The notes beneath the pieces were generated by a model. That model searched no databases. It had not been told where the DNA came from and saw only the letters and a program-made list of their open reading frames with translations. Positions 28,653 through 39,255 of a stretch of 64,000 nt of DNA are shown piece after piece (position 1 is the stretch's first letter; the number at the start of each line of letters is the position of its first letter). The DNA lies in assembly GCF_005601135.1 (NCBI RefSeq), contig NZ_CP039381.1, positions 989,941 through 1,053,940 on the forward strand, given 5' to 3'. Source of the stretch: Ruminococcus bovis (GTDB lineage Bacteria > Bacillota > Clostridia > Oscillospirales > Acutalibacteraceae). The position numbers were made by a program, and so were the translations under genes.

Positions 28653-30014
28653 ATGAGTACTATTGCAGCAATTTCTACTGCCCAAGGACAAGGTGGAATT
28701 GGTGTAATCAGAGTAAGTGGCGAAGATTCATTTACTATTGTAGATAAAATTTTTAAGTCAGTCAGTGGAAAAAAAATTATGGATATTAAGGGCTACACTG
28801 CCCTTTTCGGACATATATATAATAATGAAGAAGTGCTGGATGAGGCAGTTGTTCTAAAGTATGTTGCACCAAAAAGTTTTACAGGTGAAAATGTAGTTGA
28901 GATTTCTTGTCATGGTGGTATGTATATTACTAAAGAAGTTTTAAATGCAGTTATTATGTCAGGTGCATCTTTAGCTGAACCGGGAGAATTTACAAAGAGA
29001 GCATACCTAAACGGCAAGATGGACTTAACAGAAGCTGAGTCGGTTATGGATATTATTTCAGCTAAGTCAAAAAGTGCAGCAAGGGCTGCTTTGTTTGTTA
29101 AGGATGGTGCTTTGTTTAAGAAAAGTCAGCAAGTAAAACAGTTGTTACTTGATAAAGCAGCTCATCTTTCAGCTTGGGCAGACTATCCGGAAGAGGATAT
29201 TCCAGAAGTATCTGAGGACTCTATAATAGAAGCAATAGAAGAAAGTATTTCTATCCTTGAAAAACTACTTTCAACTTATGATATGGGACAAGTAGTGAAA
29301 GAGGGAATAGACACAGTTATTGCCGGTAGACCTAATGCCGGTAAATCAACTTTGATGAATTTACTTGTAGGTAGAGAAAAGTCAATTGTAACCAATATTG
29401 CCGGTACAACTAGGGATGTAGTTGAGGATACAGTTTTAGTTGGTAATGTAATGCTAAAACTATCTGATACTGCCGGTATTCGTGATACCGACAATGAAAT
29501 TGAAAAGATAGGTGTACAAAAAACCTTTGATAAAATCAACGGTGCAGGTTTAGTAATTGCACTGTTTGATAATAATGAAGAACTTAATACCGAAGATATT
29601 GACCTTATTAATAAAATAAAGGATATGCCTTGTATTGCCGTAATCAATAAAATTGATTTGGATGATAAGGTTGACAAAAAGTATATTACAGATAATATAG
29701 AAAATGTAGTTTATATATCAGCTAAACAACAGGATAATATTGATGAACTGAAGAGTATGATTGAAAAAATAGCCGGTACAGAGGACTTTGACCCTAGTGC
29801 TGGTATTATTGCCAATGAAAGACAAAGAAATGCAATCAGAAATGCAGTAAATAGTCTTTATGAAGCAAAAGAAAGTTTAGCAATGGGTATGACTATGGAT
29901 GCTATTACTGTTTCTTTACAAGAAACTATTGATTATTTATTAGAATTAACCGGAGAAAAGGCAGGAGAAGAAATTGTGGATTCAGTATTTCATAATTTCT
30001 GTGTAGGTAAGTAA
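28653..30014 (+). CDS. mnmE: tRNA modification GTPase MnmE
   Basis: Acts with MnmG to place cmnm5 groups on U34 of several tRNAs. The N-terminal folate-binding domain (STIAAISTAQGQGGIGVIRV) is followed by a G domain with G1 AGRPNAGKSTLMN (about 224), G3 DTAG (about 270), G4 NKID (about 335), and the C-terminal CVGK, the family's CxGK motif. The frame is open to a TTG at 28590, but AAAGG before ATG 28653 and the conserved N-terminus fix the start; 453 residues. Confidence 0.96.
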   Translation: MSTIAAISTAQGQGGIGVIRVSGEDSFTIVDKIFKSVSGKKIMDIKGYTALFGHIYNNEEVLDEAVVLKYVAPKSFTGENVVEISCHGGMYITKEVLNAVIMSGASLAEPGEFTKRAYLNGKMDLTEAESVMDIISAKSKSAARAALFVKDGALFKKSQQVKQLLLDKAAHLSAWADYPEEDIPEVSEDSIIEAIEESISILEKLLSTYDMGQVVKEGIDTVIAGRPNAGKSTLMNLLVGREKSIVTNIAGTTRDVVEDTVLVGNVMLKLSDTAGIRDTDNEIEKIGVQKTFDKINGAGLVIALFDNNEELNTEDIDLINKIKDMPCIAVINKIDLDDKVDKKYITDNIENVVYISAKQQDNIDELKSMIEKIAGTEDFDPSAGIIANERQRNAIRNAVNSLYEAKESLAMGMTMDAITVSLQETIDYLLELTGEKAGEEIVDSVFHNFCVGK

Positions 30015-30015
30015 T

Positions 30016-31884
30016 ATGGGATATAATGCAGGTAATTTTGATGTAGCAGTTATTGGTGCAGGTCATGCCGGAATTGAGGCAGCACTTGCATCTGCTAGAC
30101 TAGGATGTAAAACAATAATTTTCACAATTAACAATGATGCAGTTGGTAACTGCCCATGTAATCCATCAATCGGTGGTACTGCAAAGGGACATTTAGTAAG
30201 AGAAATTGATGCCCTTGGTGGTGAAATGGGTAAGACTGCTGATGAGTGTTTCTTACAGATGAGAATGTTGAACAGAGGTAAAGGACCGGCTGTACATTCT
30301 CTAAGAGCACAAATTGACAGAAGAAAATATGCCGATACTATGAAGCATAAGATTGAACTTCAAGAGAACCTAATCCTTCGTCAAGCTGAAATCACTGAAC
30401 TTGACAGAGATAATGACGGTACTTGGAAGCTAAAGACAAGAATGGATGCGATTTTTACTGCGAAAGCAGTAGTTATTGCTACAGGTACTTATTTAGGTGG
30501 TAGAATTTTTGTAGGTGAAACTTCTTATGAAAGTGGACCTGACGGTATTTTTCCGGCAAAATTCTTAGGTGCAAGTCTAAAAAATCTTGGTTTAAAGTTA
30601 AGAAGATTTAAAACAGGTACACCGGCTAGAGTACTTAGAAGTTCTATTGATTTTTCTGACCTTGAAGTACAAGAGGGTGATGTGCCACCTGTACCATTTA
30701 GTTATGATACTGAAAGTCTAGGTGATAACAAGGTAGTATGCCATATTTCTTGGACTAACGAAAAGACTAAGGAAATTATTTTGAATAATATTCAGAGAAG
30801 TCCACTATATGCCGGTAAAATTGAGGGTGTAGGCCCTAGATATTGCCCAAGTATTGAAGATAAGATTGTTAGATTCAGCAATAAGCAAAGACATCAGCTA
30901 TTTATTGAACCTTGTGGTCTTGAAACAGAAGAAATGTATTTGCAAGGTATGAGTTCATCACTACCTGAAGAAGTACAAACAGAATTCTATCATAGTATCA
31001 AGGGTCTTGAAAATGCAGTTATTATGCGTCCGGCTTATGCTATTGAATATGATTGTATTGACCCAACTCAGATGGATAATACTCTTGAGTTTAGAGATTT
31101 TTCAGGGTTATATGGTGCAGGTCAGTTTAACGGTAGTAGTGGTTATGAAGAGGCTGCTGCCCAAGGTTTAATTGCCGGTATAAATGCTGCACTAAAGGTA
31201 CAAGGCAGAGAACCATTTATTCTAGACAGAGCATCATCATATATTGGTACTTTAGTTGATGACCTAGTTACTAAAGGTTGTAATGAACCATATAGAATGA
31301 TGACTTCCCGTAGTGAATACAGACTTATTCTTCGTCAAGATAATGCTGATGTAAGACTTACACCACTTGGCAGAGAAATTGGTCTTATTACTGATGAAAG
31401 ATGGAATAAATATCTTAATAAACAAGAACTTAAGAAAGAAGAGTACAAGCGTATTAAGAATACTGTTCTTTCTCCAACTGATGAGTTAAACAACATACTT
31501 GTTTCACGTGAAACATCTCAGGTAACTACAGGTGTTAGAATGATTGACCTATTAAAAAGACCTCAGCTAAATTATGATTGTTTAACTGAGGTTGATAAGG
31601 ATAGACCTAATATTGACCATAATATTTTTGAACAAGTTGAAATTGAGATAAAATATGAGGGTTATATTAAGAAACAACTTGAACAAGTTGAGAAAATGCG
31701 TAAGTTAGAGAAAAAGCTACTACCTAAAGATGTTAACTATAAGACTGTTACAGGTTTAAGACTAGAGGCTCAAGAAAAGCTAAACAATGTTAAACCTGAT
31801 AATATTGGTCAAGCATCAAGGATCAGTGGTGTTTCACCGGCAGATATTAGTGTACTACTTATTTGGCTAACTCAAAGAGGTTAA
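30016..31884 (+). CDS. mnmG: tRNA modification FAD enzyme MnmG (GidA)
   Basis: FAD-dependent partner of MnmE. The Rossmann motif AVIGAGHAGIEAALA (about 10-24), the family signature GPRYCPSIEDKIVRF (about 275) and GCNEPYRMMTSRSEYRL (about 420) are clear. 622 residues. A perfect 16-bp parS lies inside the coding region (31500-31515). The gene starts 1 nt after mnmE and is followed at once by a small unknown gene. Confidence 0.97.
   Translation: MGYNAGNFDVAVIGAGHAGIEAALASARLGCKTIIFTINNDAVGNCPCNPSIGGTAKGHLVREIDALGGEMGKTADECFLQMRMLNRGKGPAVHSLRAQIDRRKYADTMKHKIELQENLILRQAEITELDRDNDGTWKLKTRMDAIFTAKAVVIATGTYLGGRIFVGETSYESGPDGIFPAKFLGASLKNLGLKLRRFKTGTPARVLRSSIDFSDLEVQEGDVPPVPFSYDTESLGDNKVVCHISWTNEKTKEIILNNIQRSPLYAGKIEGVGPRYCPSIEDKIVRFSNKQRHQLFIEPCGLETEEMYLQGMSSSLPEEVQTEFYHSIKGLENAVIMRPAYAIEYDCIDPTQMDNTLEFRDFSGLYGAGQFNGSSGYEEAAAQGLIAGINAALKVQGREPFILDRASSYIGTLVDDLVTKGCNEPYRMMTSRSEYRLILRQDNADVRLTPLGREIGLITDERWNKYLNKQELKKEEYKRIKNTVLSPTDELNNILVSRETSQVTTGVRMIDLLKRPQLNYDCLTEVDKDRPNIDHNIFEQVEIEIKYEGYIKKQLEQVEKMRKLEKKLLPKDVNYKTVTGLRLEAQEKLNNVKPDNIGQASRISGVSPADISVLLIWLTQRG
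31500..31515. promoter_or_regulatory. parS site inside mnmG
   Basis: TGTTTCACGTGAAACA, a perfect 16-bp palindrome identical to the conserved ParB-binding site. It encodes ordinary residues of MnmG (VSRETS). Confidence 0.95.
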
Positions 31885-31885
31885 T

Positions 31886-32104
31886 ATGGATAGAGAAATT
31901 ATAAATCTTGATGGTATTGAAGAAAAGGTCACTCACGAAAGGTATAACAGACCTACACCTAATGGTGGTGACTACTCTGAAATATTCTATATGGATGACA
32001 ACGGTAACTATGTAGATAAAAAGGTAGCTACCAAAGCTGTTATCTATGAATGTAAAAATGATGGTACAGCTATTAACAGAACTTTTATGGAGAAAAGAAA
32101 ATGA
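31886..32104 (+). CDS. Small conserved-context protein of unknown function
   Basis: A 72-residue acidic-to-neutral protein opening MDREIINLDGIEEKVTHERYN, with no membrane segment or motif I recognise. It starts 1 nt after the mnmG stop and its stop overlaps the rsmG start as ATGA, so it is almost certainly translated within the mnmG-rsmG message. The reading frame shows normal codon use for the region. Function unknown. Confidence 0.75.
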   Translation: MDREIINLDGIEEKVTHERYNRPTPNGGDYSEIFYMDDNGNYVDKKVATKAVIYECKNDGTAINRTFMEKRK

Positions 32105-32808
32105 TAGAAACTCTGGTAAATGCTCTTGCAAAAGAAAATGTTACATTAAATGATACTCAAATAGGCCAATTTAAAAAGTATTATCAGTTGCTTATAGAGT
32201 GGAATAAAAAAATGAACCTTACTGCAATAACTGAACCAACAGAAGTTGCAATTAAGCACTTTTATGATAGTATCACTTTTCTTTTCCACACAGATATAAA
32301 AGAATGTGGAAAAGTAATTGATGTTGGTACAGGTGCAGGTTTTCCCGGTATACCTTTAAAAATTATGAGACCTGACATTCAATTAACTTTGCTTGATAGC
32401 CTTAATAAAAGACTTATATTTTTACAAGAAGTTTGCGATAATATAGGTATTGATGCTGAGATTATTCATAAAAGAGCAGAAGAAGGTGGCAGAGATAAGA
32501 ATTTAAGAGAGAAATTCGATATTGCCACATCTCGTGCAGTTGCCAATATGAATACACTTTCAGAATATTTAATGCCATTCGTTAAGGTAAAAGGCAAAAT
32601 GGTTGCTATGAAAGGCAAAAACGGTGCTGAGGAACTTGAAAATGCAAAAGGTGCAATTAAAACTCTTAACGGTGAAATTGTAAAGTGTGATGAATTCTTA
32701 TTACCTAACGGTGATGAAAGAACTATCATTGTTGTAAATAAAAAATCCCATACACCAATGCAGTATCCAAGACAAGGTGGCAAAATAAAGAACAATCCAC
32801 TTAAATAA
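32101..32808 (+). CDS. rsmG: 16S rRNA m7G527 methyltransferase RsmG (GidB)
   Basis: SAM-dependent methyltransferase acting on G527 of 16S rRNA. Motif I is DVGTGAGFPGIPLKI (about 76-90), preceded by the family WNKKMNLTAI (about 34). TSRAVANMNTL near 143 is also typical. 235 residues, normal length. It ends the mnmE-mnmG unit before a terminator. Confidence 0.96.
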   Translation: MIETLVNALAKENVTLNDTQIGQFKKYYQLLIEWNKKMNLTAITEPTEVAIKHFYDSITFLFHTDIKECGKVIDVGTGAGFPGIPLKIMRPDIQLTLLDSLNKRLIFLQEVCDNIGIDAEIIHKRAEEGGRDKNLREKFDIATSRAVANMNTLSEYLMPFVKVKGKMVAMKGKNGAEELENAKGAIKTLNGEIVKCDEFLLPNGDERTIIVVNKKSHTPMQYPRQGGKIKNNPLK

Positions 32809-32815
32809 AGTTTTC

Positions 32816-32854
32816 AACATTCTTATTAACTAATGTTAGTAAGAATGTTTTTTT
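32816..32854 (+). terminator. Terminator after rsmG
   Basis: AACATTCTTA and TAAGAATGTT pair and are followed by a run of T. Confidence 0.85.
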
Positions 32855-32979
32855 ATTTTCCGACAAATTAATATATATAGTTACAAAACAAAATTTTTTA
32901 TTCGGTGCTAAAACGACAAGGTTTTTATATGGAATGGTGTATTATATAGTCACAGGGAAAACAAAGGAATGATTAAGAA

Positions 32980-33825
32980 ATGAAGTTGCTGACTAAATAC
33001 AATAAGAAAGTTATTGAAATACCAGCAAGAAAAATCAGACCTAATAAAACTCAGCCAAGACAAGACTTTTATGAAGAGGACTTGCGTTCACTTTCTCAGT
33101 CAATCTCCAACAATGGTTTACTGCAACCACTAACAGTTCGTAAACTAAAAAATGATGAGTATGAACTGATAGCAGGGGAGAGAAGACTAAGGGCAAGTGT
33201 AATGGCAGGGTTTACTAAGATTCCTTGTATAGTAATGAAGTGTTCCGACAAAGACTCAGCTATATTTGCTTTGATTGAAAATCTCCAAAGAAAAGATTTA
33301 GGAATGTTTGAAGAAGCTCGTGGTATTAACCGTTTGATTAGAAAATATGGCATAACTCAGGAACAAGCTGCAATACAACTTGGCAAAAAGCAATCTACTG
33401 TTGCCAATAAGCTAAGGTTACTTAGACTTTCATATGATGAACAGGACTGGATAACTCAAGCCGGATTAACTGAAAGACACGCAAGAGCTTTGCTAAAAAT
33501 TCAGGATGAGGACAGTAGAAAGGAAGTATTGTCACATATTATTGCAGAAAACTTAAATGTAAAAGAAACAGAAAAGTACATTGCTTCATTACTTGATAAT
33601 AAAAAGGTACAACCCTTACATAACAATACTGATAAAAAGATTGTGGTTAAGGATGTACGAATATTTGTCAATACCATAAGTCGAGCAGTAGATACTATGC
33701 GTATGTCGGGAATTGACGCAGTTAGTAACAAAGAAGAAACTGAGGACTATATAGAATATACAGTGAAAATTCCCAAAGAAACTGCACTGGAGAAATCCAG
33801 ATGCCTAAAAATGCTTTCCTCTTAG
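32980..33825 (+). CDS. noc: Nucleoid occlusion protein Noc (ParB family)
   Basis: ParB-fold CTP-binding protein placed between rsmG and parA, the Noc position. GERRLRASVMAG (about 67) is the ParB/CTP-binding signature. The recognition helix reads GKKQSTVANKLRLL: Gln and Lys stand where ParB has Arg and usually Thr, the residues known to direct Noc to its own site instead of parS. 281 residues. The downstream ParB retains Arg at that place, so the two likely bind different sites. A clear Noc site was not found in the window. Confidence 0.88.
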   Translation: MKLLTKYNKKVIEIPARKIRPNKTQPRQDFYEEDLRSLSQSISNNGLLQPLTVRKLKNDEYELIAGERRLRASVMAGFTKIPCIVMKCSDKDSAIFALIENLQRKDLGMFEEARGINRLIRKYGITQEQAAIQLGKKQSTVANKLRLLRLSYDEQDWITQAGLTERHARALLKIQDEDSRKEVLSHIIAENLNVKETEKYIASLLDNKKVQPLHNNTDKKIVVKDVRIFVNTISRAVDTMRMSGIDAVSNKEETEDYIEYTVKIPKETALEKSRCLKMLSS

Positions 33826-33889
33826 GATGGAGAAATTTATTTCTTTATCCGATCCACTCATACCCATTTCCTTATCTGAACCCCTTGCC

Positions 33890-33919
33890 AAAGGTCACAC
33901 AGCAATGTGTGGCCTTTTG
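33890..33919 (+). terminator. Terminator after noc
   Basis: GGTCACACA and TGTGTGGCC pair around GCAA and lead into TTTT. Confidence 0.85.
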
Positions 33920-33925
33920 GCGTTA

Positions 33926-33941
33926 TGTTTCACGTGAAACA
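33926..33941. promoter_or_regulatory. parS site upstream of parA
   Basis: Second perfect TGTTTCACGTGAAACA, between the noc terminator and parA. A half site, GTGAAACA, follows 8 nt later. Confidence 0.96.
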
Positions 33942-34001
33942 ATAATAGTGTGAAACAGAGAGAAAAATCTGAAAATATATAATAGAAATCACTGTAAATA
34001 C

Positions 34002-34030
34002 TTTAATTTTCACTATAGGTATGGTATAAT
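34002..34030 (+). promoter_or_regulatory. parA-parB promoter
   Basis: TTTAAT (weak -35), 17 bp, TATAAT (34025-34030), 43 nt before the parA ATG. Confidence 0.5.
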
Positions 34031-34072
34031 TTAAGGGTACGAAAGAATATTATGAATTTTTAAGGTGAAAAA

Positions 34073-34846
34073 ATGACAAAAGTAATTGCAGTTGCAAACC
34101 AAAAGGGTGGTGTAGGCAAGACTACCACTGCAGTAAATTTAGCTGCATCCCTTGGTTTATATAATAAAAAAGTATTACTAATTGATGTTGACCCTCAAGG
34201 AAATTCAACAAGTGGACTGGGTATTGACAGAAGAAATGTTAAGAACAGTACATATACAATTTTAACAGAGAGAATATCGGCAGAAGAATGTATAGTTGAA
34301 ACAGAGTTTCAAGGTCTTTCACTTTTGCCGAGTGATATTAACCTTGCCGGTGCTGAGCTTGAAATTGCCGATTATCCACACAGAGAGTCAATTCTGAAGA
34401 ATTCTGTAGTGTCTATTAAACAAGAATTTGACTATATTATAATTGACTGCCCACCATCTCTTGGTGTTATCACAACTAACGCTCTAACTATGGCAGATAC
34501 AATTCTAGTGCCAATTCAATGCGAATATTATGCACTTGAAGGTTTAAGTCAGCTAATGGCTACAGTTAGACGAGTAAAAAGAATGTACAATCCACACCTT
34601 GATATTGAGGGTGTGTTGCTTACAATGTATGACGGAAGACTTAATTTGACACAACAAGTAGTAGCTGAAGTAAAGAAGTTCTTTCCTAAGAAAGTATTTG
34701 CCACAGTTATTCCTAGAGGTGTTAGATTATCAGAAGCACCTTCCTTTGGTATGCCTTGTTATTATTTTGATAAGAAATGTAAAGGTACTGAGGCTTACCT
34801 TTCTCTTGCAACAGAAATTATAAAGAAGGAGAAAAGTAATGGCTAA
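34073..34846 (+). CDS. parA: Chromosome partitioning ATPase ParA (Soj)
   Basis: Walker-type ATPase that moves or loads ParB-parS complexes and, in Bacillus, regulates DnaA. The deviant Walker A reads KGGVGKTTTAVN (residues 11-22), with IDVDPQGNSTSG near 39 and DYIIIDCPPSLGV near 118. 257 residues. ATG 34073 follows AAGGTG; its stop overlaps parB by 8 nt, so the pair is coupled. Confidence 0.96.
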   Translation: MTKVIAVANQKGGVGKTTTAVNLAASLGLYNKKVLLIDVDPQGNSTSGLGIDRRNVKNSTYTILTERISAEECIVETEFQGLSLLPSDINLAGAELEIADYPHRESILKNSVVSIKQEFDYIIIDCPPSLGVITTNALTMADTILVPIQCEYYALEGLSQLMATVRRVKRMYNPHLDIEGVLLTMYDGRLNLTQQVVAEVKKFFPKKVFATVIPRGVRLSEAPSFGMPCYYFDKKCKGTEAYLSLATEIIKKEKSNG

Positions 34847-35696
34847 AAAAAGTGGACTAGGCAAGGGTTTGTCGGCAATCTTTATGGAAAATGAAAGTGA
34901 AGACCAGAACAACACTGTAACACTTAATATTTCAGAGATTGAACCTAACAAAGACCAACCAAGAATGGACTTTGATGATGAATCTTTAGCTGAACTTGCT
35001 GAAAGCATCAGTAAACATGGTATCTTACAACCACTACTAGTAAGACCACTACTTTATGGTGGTTATCAGATTGTAGCCGGTGAAAGAAGATACAGAGCAT
35101 CACGAATGGCCGGTTTAACAGAAGTACCGGTTGTTATTAGAGAACTTGACGACAAAGAAACAATGGAAATTGCCCTTATTGAGAACTTACAGAGAGAAAA
35201 CCTAACTCCTGTAGAAGAAGCTAAGGGTTACAAAACATTGATGGATACTTATGGTTTTACTCAAGAACAAGTTTCTGAGTCTGTAGGGAAGAGCCGATCG
35301 GCAGTTGCTAACTCGTTACGACTACTTAACTTGCCGGAAGAAGTACTTATCTTACTTGCTGACGGTAGAATTTCCAGTGGTCATGCAAGAGCATTGCTTT
35401 CCCTAGAAAATGTAGCTGATATGATTACTATTTCCCAAGAAATACTTGATAAGGACTTATCAGTTAGACAAACAGAAAAGATTACTCAGAATCTAAAGAA
35501 AGAAAAGAAAGAACCACCAAAGAAAGAAGAAAAGCCAAACTTCTTTAAAGAAGTAGAACTTGCACTAAATGAAAACTTAGGCAGAAAAGTTTCTGTTTCT
35601 AAAAAGAGTAAAGGCAAGGGTGGTACTATTACACTTGAATTTTACAGTCAAGATGACTTGATTGAAATTGCAAATAAATTAGAGGTTAAGGAATAA
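34839..35696 (+). CDS. parB: Chromosome partitioning protein ParB (Spo0J)
   Basis: Centromere-binding CTPase that spreads from parS and recruits SMC. The opening KKSGLGKGLSAIF matches Spo0J and can stimulate ParA; the CTP motif GERRYRASRMAG lies near 75, and the HTH reads GKSRSAVANSLRLLNLP with the parS-type Arg. Lys/Glu-rich linker and dimerisation domain follow. 285 residues. Two parS sites are in the window. serS follows by 11 nt. Confidence 0.96.
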   Translation: MAKKSGLGKGLSAIFMENESEDQNNTVTLNISEIEPNKDQPRMDFDDESLAELAESISKHGILQPLLVRPLLYGGYQIVAGERRYRASRMAGLTEVPVVIRELDDKETMEIALIENLQRENLTPVEEAKGYKTLMDTYGFTQEQVSESVGKSRSAVANSLRLLNLPEEVLILLADGRISSGHARALLSLENVADMITISQEILDKDLSVRQTEKITQNLKKEKKEPPKKEEKPNFFKEVELALNENLGRKVSVSKKSKGKGGTITLEFYSQDDLIEIANKLEVKE

Positions 35697-35707
35697 GGAG
35701 AACAAAA

Positions 35708-36994
35708 ATGATTGATATTAAATTTCTAAGAGAAAACCCAGATGTTGTAAAACAGAATATTAAGAATAAGTTTCAGGACAGCAAACTTCCACTTGTTGAT
35801 GAAGTAATTGAATTTGACAAGAAGTCAAGAGCAGTTAAGCAGGAAGCTGACCAGCTAAGAGCAAACAGAAATAAGTTTAGTAAGCAGATTGGTGCTTTAT
35901 ATGGTCAGGGCAAGAAAGAAGAAGCTGAAGAAATGAAGAAGCTTGTTACTGAACAGGGTGACAGACTTGCAGAACTTGAAAAGCAAGAAGCTGAGCTACA
36001 GGAAGAAGTAACAAGCAGAATGATGGTTATTCCTAACATCATTGATAAGTCAGTTCCTATCGGTAAAGATGATAGCGAAAATGTGGAAGTTCAGCGTTAT
36101 GGCGAACCTAAAGTACCTGATTTTGAAGTACCATATCACACAGATATTATGGAAAGATTTGATGGTATTGACCTAGATTCTGCTCGTAGAGTAGCCGGTA
36201 ATGGTTTCTATTATCTAATGGGTGATATTGCAAGACTTCACAGTGCAGTTATCTCTTATGCAAGAGATTTTATGATTAACAGAGGCTTTACTTACTGTGT
36301 ACCACCATTTATGATTCGTTCAGATGTTGTTACAGGTGTTATGAGCTTTGCTGAAATGGATGCTATGATGTACAAAATCGAAGGTGAAGACCTATATCTA
36401 ATCGGTACATCAGAACACTCAATGATTGGTAAGTTTAAAGACCAGATGTTAAAGGAAGAAGACCTACCTTATACACTAACTTCATATTCACCATGTTTCC
36501 GTAAAGAAAAGGGTGCTCACGGTATTGAAGAAAGAGGTGTATATCGTATTCACCAGTTTGAAAAGCAGGAAATGATTGTTGTATGTAAGCCTGAAGATAG
36601 TATGGAATGGTACGACAAGCTATGGCAGAATACTGTTGATTTATTCCGTTCAATGGATATTCCTGTTAGAACACTTGAATGTTGTTCAGGTGACTTAGCA
36701 GACCTAAAGGTTAAGTCTGTTGATGTTGAAGCATGGTCACCAAGACAGAAGAAGTACTTTGAAGTTGGTTCTTGCTCAACTTTAGGTGATGCTCAGGCTA
36801 GAAGACTAAAGATTAGAGTATCAGGTAAAGACGGTAAGTACTTTGCACATACACTAAACAACACAGTTGTTGCACCTCCAAGAATGTTAATTGCATTCCT
36901 AGAAAATAACCTAAATGAAGATGGTTCTGTAAATATTCCTGAAGCACTTCGTCCATATATGGGTGGTATGGAAAAAATGGTTCCAAAGAAATAA
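35708..36994 (+). CDS. serS: Seryl-tRNA synthetase
   Basis: Class II synthetase for tRNA-Ser. An N-terminal antiparallel coiled coil (about 30-105) is followed by motif 2 FRKEKGAHGIEERGVYRIHQ (about 262) and motif 3 GSCSTLGDAQARRLKIRV (about 355). 428 residues. AAGGAGAAC before ATG 35708 and the 11-nt gap from parB suggest a shared message. No T-box leader is present. Confidence 0.96.
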   Translation: MIDIKFLRENPDVVKQNIKNKFQDSKLPLVDEVIEFDKKSRAVKQEADQLRANRNKFSKQIGALYGQGKKEEAEEMKKLVTEQGDRLAELEKQEAELQEEVTSRMMVIPNIIDKSVPIGKDDSENVEVQRYGEPKVPDFEVPYHTDIMERFDGIDLDSARRVAGNGFYYLMGDIARLHSAVISYARDFMINRGFTYCVPPFMIRSDVVTGVMSFAEMDAMMYKIEGEDLYLIGTSEHSMIGKFKDQMLKEEDLPYTLTSYSPCFRKEKGAHGIEERGVYRIHQFEKQEMIVVCKPEDSMEWYDKLWQNTVDLFRSMDIPVRTLECCSGDLADLKVKSVDVEAWSPRQKKYFEVGSCSTLGDAQARRLKIRVSGKDGKYFAHTLNNTVVAPPRMLIAFLENNLNEDGSVNIPEALRPYMGGMEKMVPKK

Positions 36995-37004
36995 TGATAA
37001 AAAA

Positions 37005-37035
37005 AGTGCCTATCCAAACGGATAGGCATTCTTTA
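37005..37035 (+). terminator. serS terminator
   Basis: TGCCTATCC and GGATAGGCA pair around AAAC; A run upstream and TTCTTT downstream allow use from either side. Confidence 0.85.
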
Positions 37036-37082
37036 TAACTATAAATAGTTTTCCTTATTAAATTCTCAAAATGATGAAAACT

Positions 37083-37559
37083 TCAGCTATTTGTAAGTAT
37101 CTTTTTAACCTGAGTTTTCTTAGTATAGTTGTTAGAAAGCTTGTAGAACTTTCTTCTTTGCTTTTCCATTTTGTTGATAGCTTTTCTTACTTTACGATTT
37201 TTACAGAATTCATATTCATCACGAATAAGTCTTTCAGCATCATAGTAAGCATATCTTTTCTTAGGCTTAGCATCAACCAAAGTAAATTCCTCAATAAAGT
37301 TCTTTAGAAACTGCTTTCCGGTATAGTTTTCATTTTCAAATAGGACAGTAATTTGTTCATCACAAATTTCCATTTGATTACGAAGAAGATTTCTGACTTC
37401 AAGAATTTGATTACGGACTTCCTCTGTGTTGTTGTCAATTTTAGTAGTCAATAAGCTAAACTCTGTAAACTTAATTTCATAAATTTTTTCAATTGTATTT
37501 ATAATAGAAATAATGTTATTTTCAACACTTGTTGGTAGTTTAATTTCCTTATTTTTCAA
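37083..37559 (-). CDS. Hypothetical coiled-coil protein
   Basis: A 158-residue charged protein I do not recognise. The N-terminal half (MKNKEIKLPTSVENNIISII... to about 70) is predicted helical with heptad-like LLTTKIDNNTEEVRNQIL; the C-terminal third is very basic (KVRKAINKMEKQRRKFYKL). No signal peptide or membrane helix is visible. It is isolated on the minus strand between serS and guaB. It could bind nucleic acid, but no motif proves this. Confidence 0.65.
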   Translation of the reverse strand: MKNKEIKLPTSVENNIISIINTIEKIYEIKFTEFSLLTTKIDNNTEEVRNQILEVRNLLRNQMEICDEQITVLFENENYTGKQFLKNFIEEFTLVDAKPKKRYAYYDAERLIRDEYEFCKNRKVRKAINKMEKQRRKFYKLSNNYTKKTQVKKILTNS

Positions 37560-37649
37560 AAGTGTTCACCTCACAAATACTTTACTTTTAATATATCATA
37601 TTACGGTGTATTTTTCAACAAAATAACAAGGAAAATGTTGAAAATTATC

Positions 37650-37678
37650 TTGAATTTACAGGGCATTAATGGTATAAT
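37650..37678 (+). promoter_or_regulatory. guaB promoter
   Basis: TTGAAT (37650-37655), 17 bp, TATAAT (37673-37678), 51 nt before the ATG. Confidence 0.75.
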
Positions 37679-37725
37679 AATTGTCAATAAATAAAATAGG
37701 TAAGTATATATTTAGGAGGAAATGA

Positions 37726-39198
<1,473 letters not shown>

Positions 39199-39218
39199 TT
39201 AAAAACTTTGATTTTAAA

Positions 39219-39242
39219 CAGGGTTCTCGTTTGAGAGCCCTG
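39219..39242 (+). terminator. Stem-loop after guaB
   Basis: CAGGG(T)TCTC pairs with GAGA(G)CCCTG around a short loop; a T run is lacking, so termination may be partial and the SprT-like gene may be read through. Confidence 0.5.
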
Positions 39243-39255
39243 TACTTATGTTATT

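Noticed and set aside
37083-37559. Toxin or antitoxin gene
   Set aside because: No partner gene or known motif; only a basic coiled-coil protein can be described.
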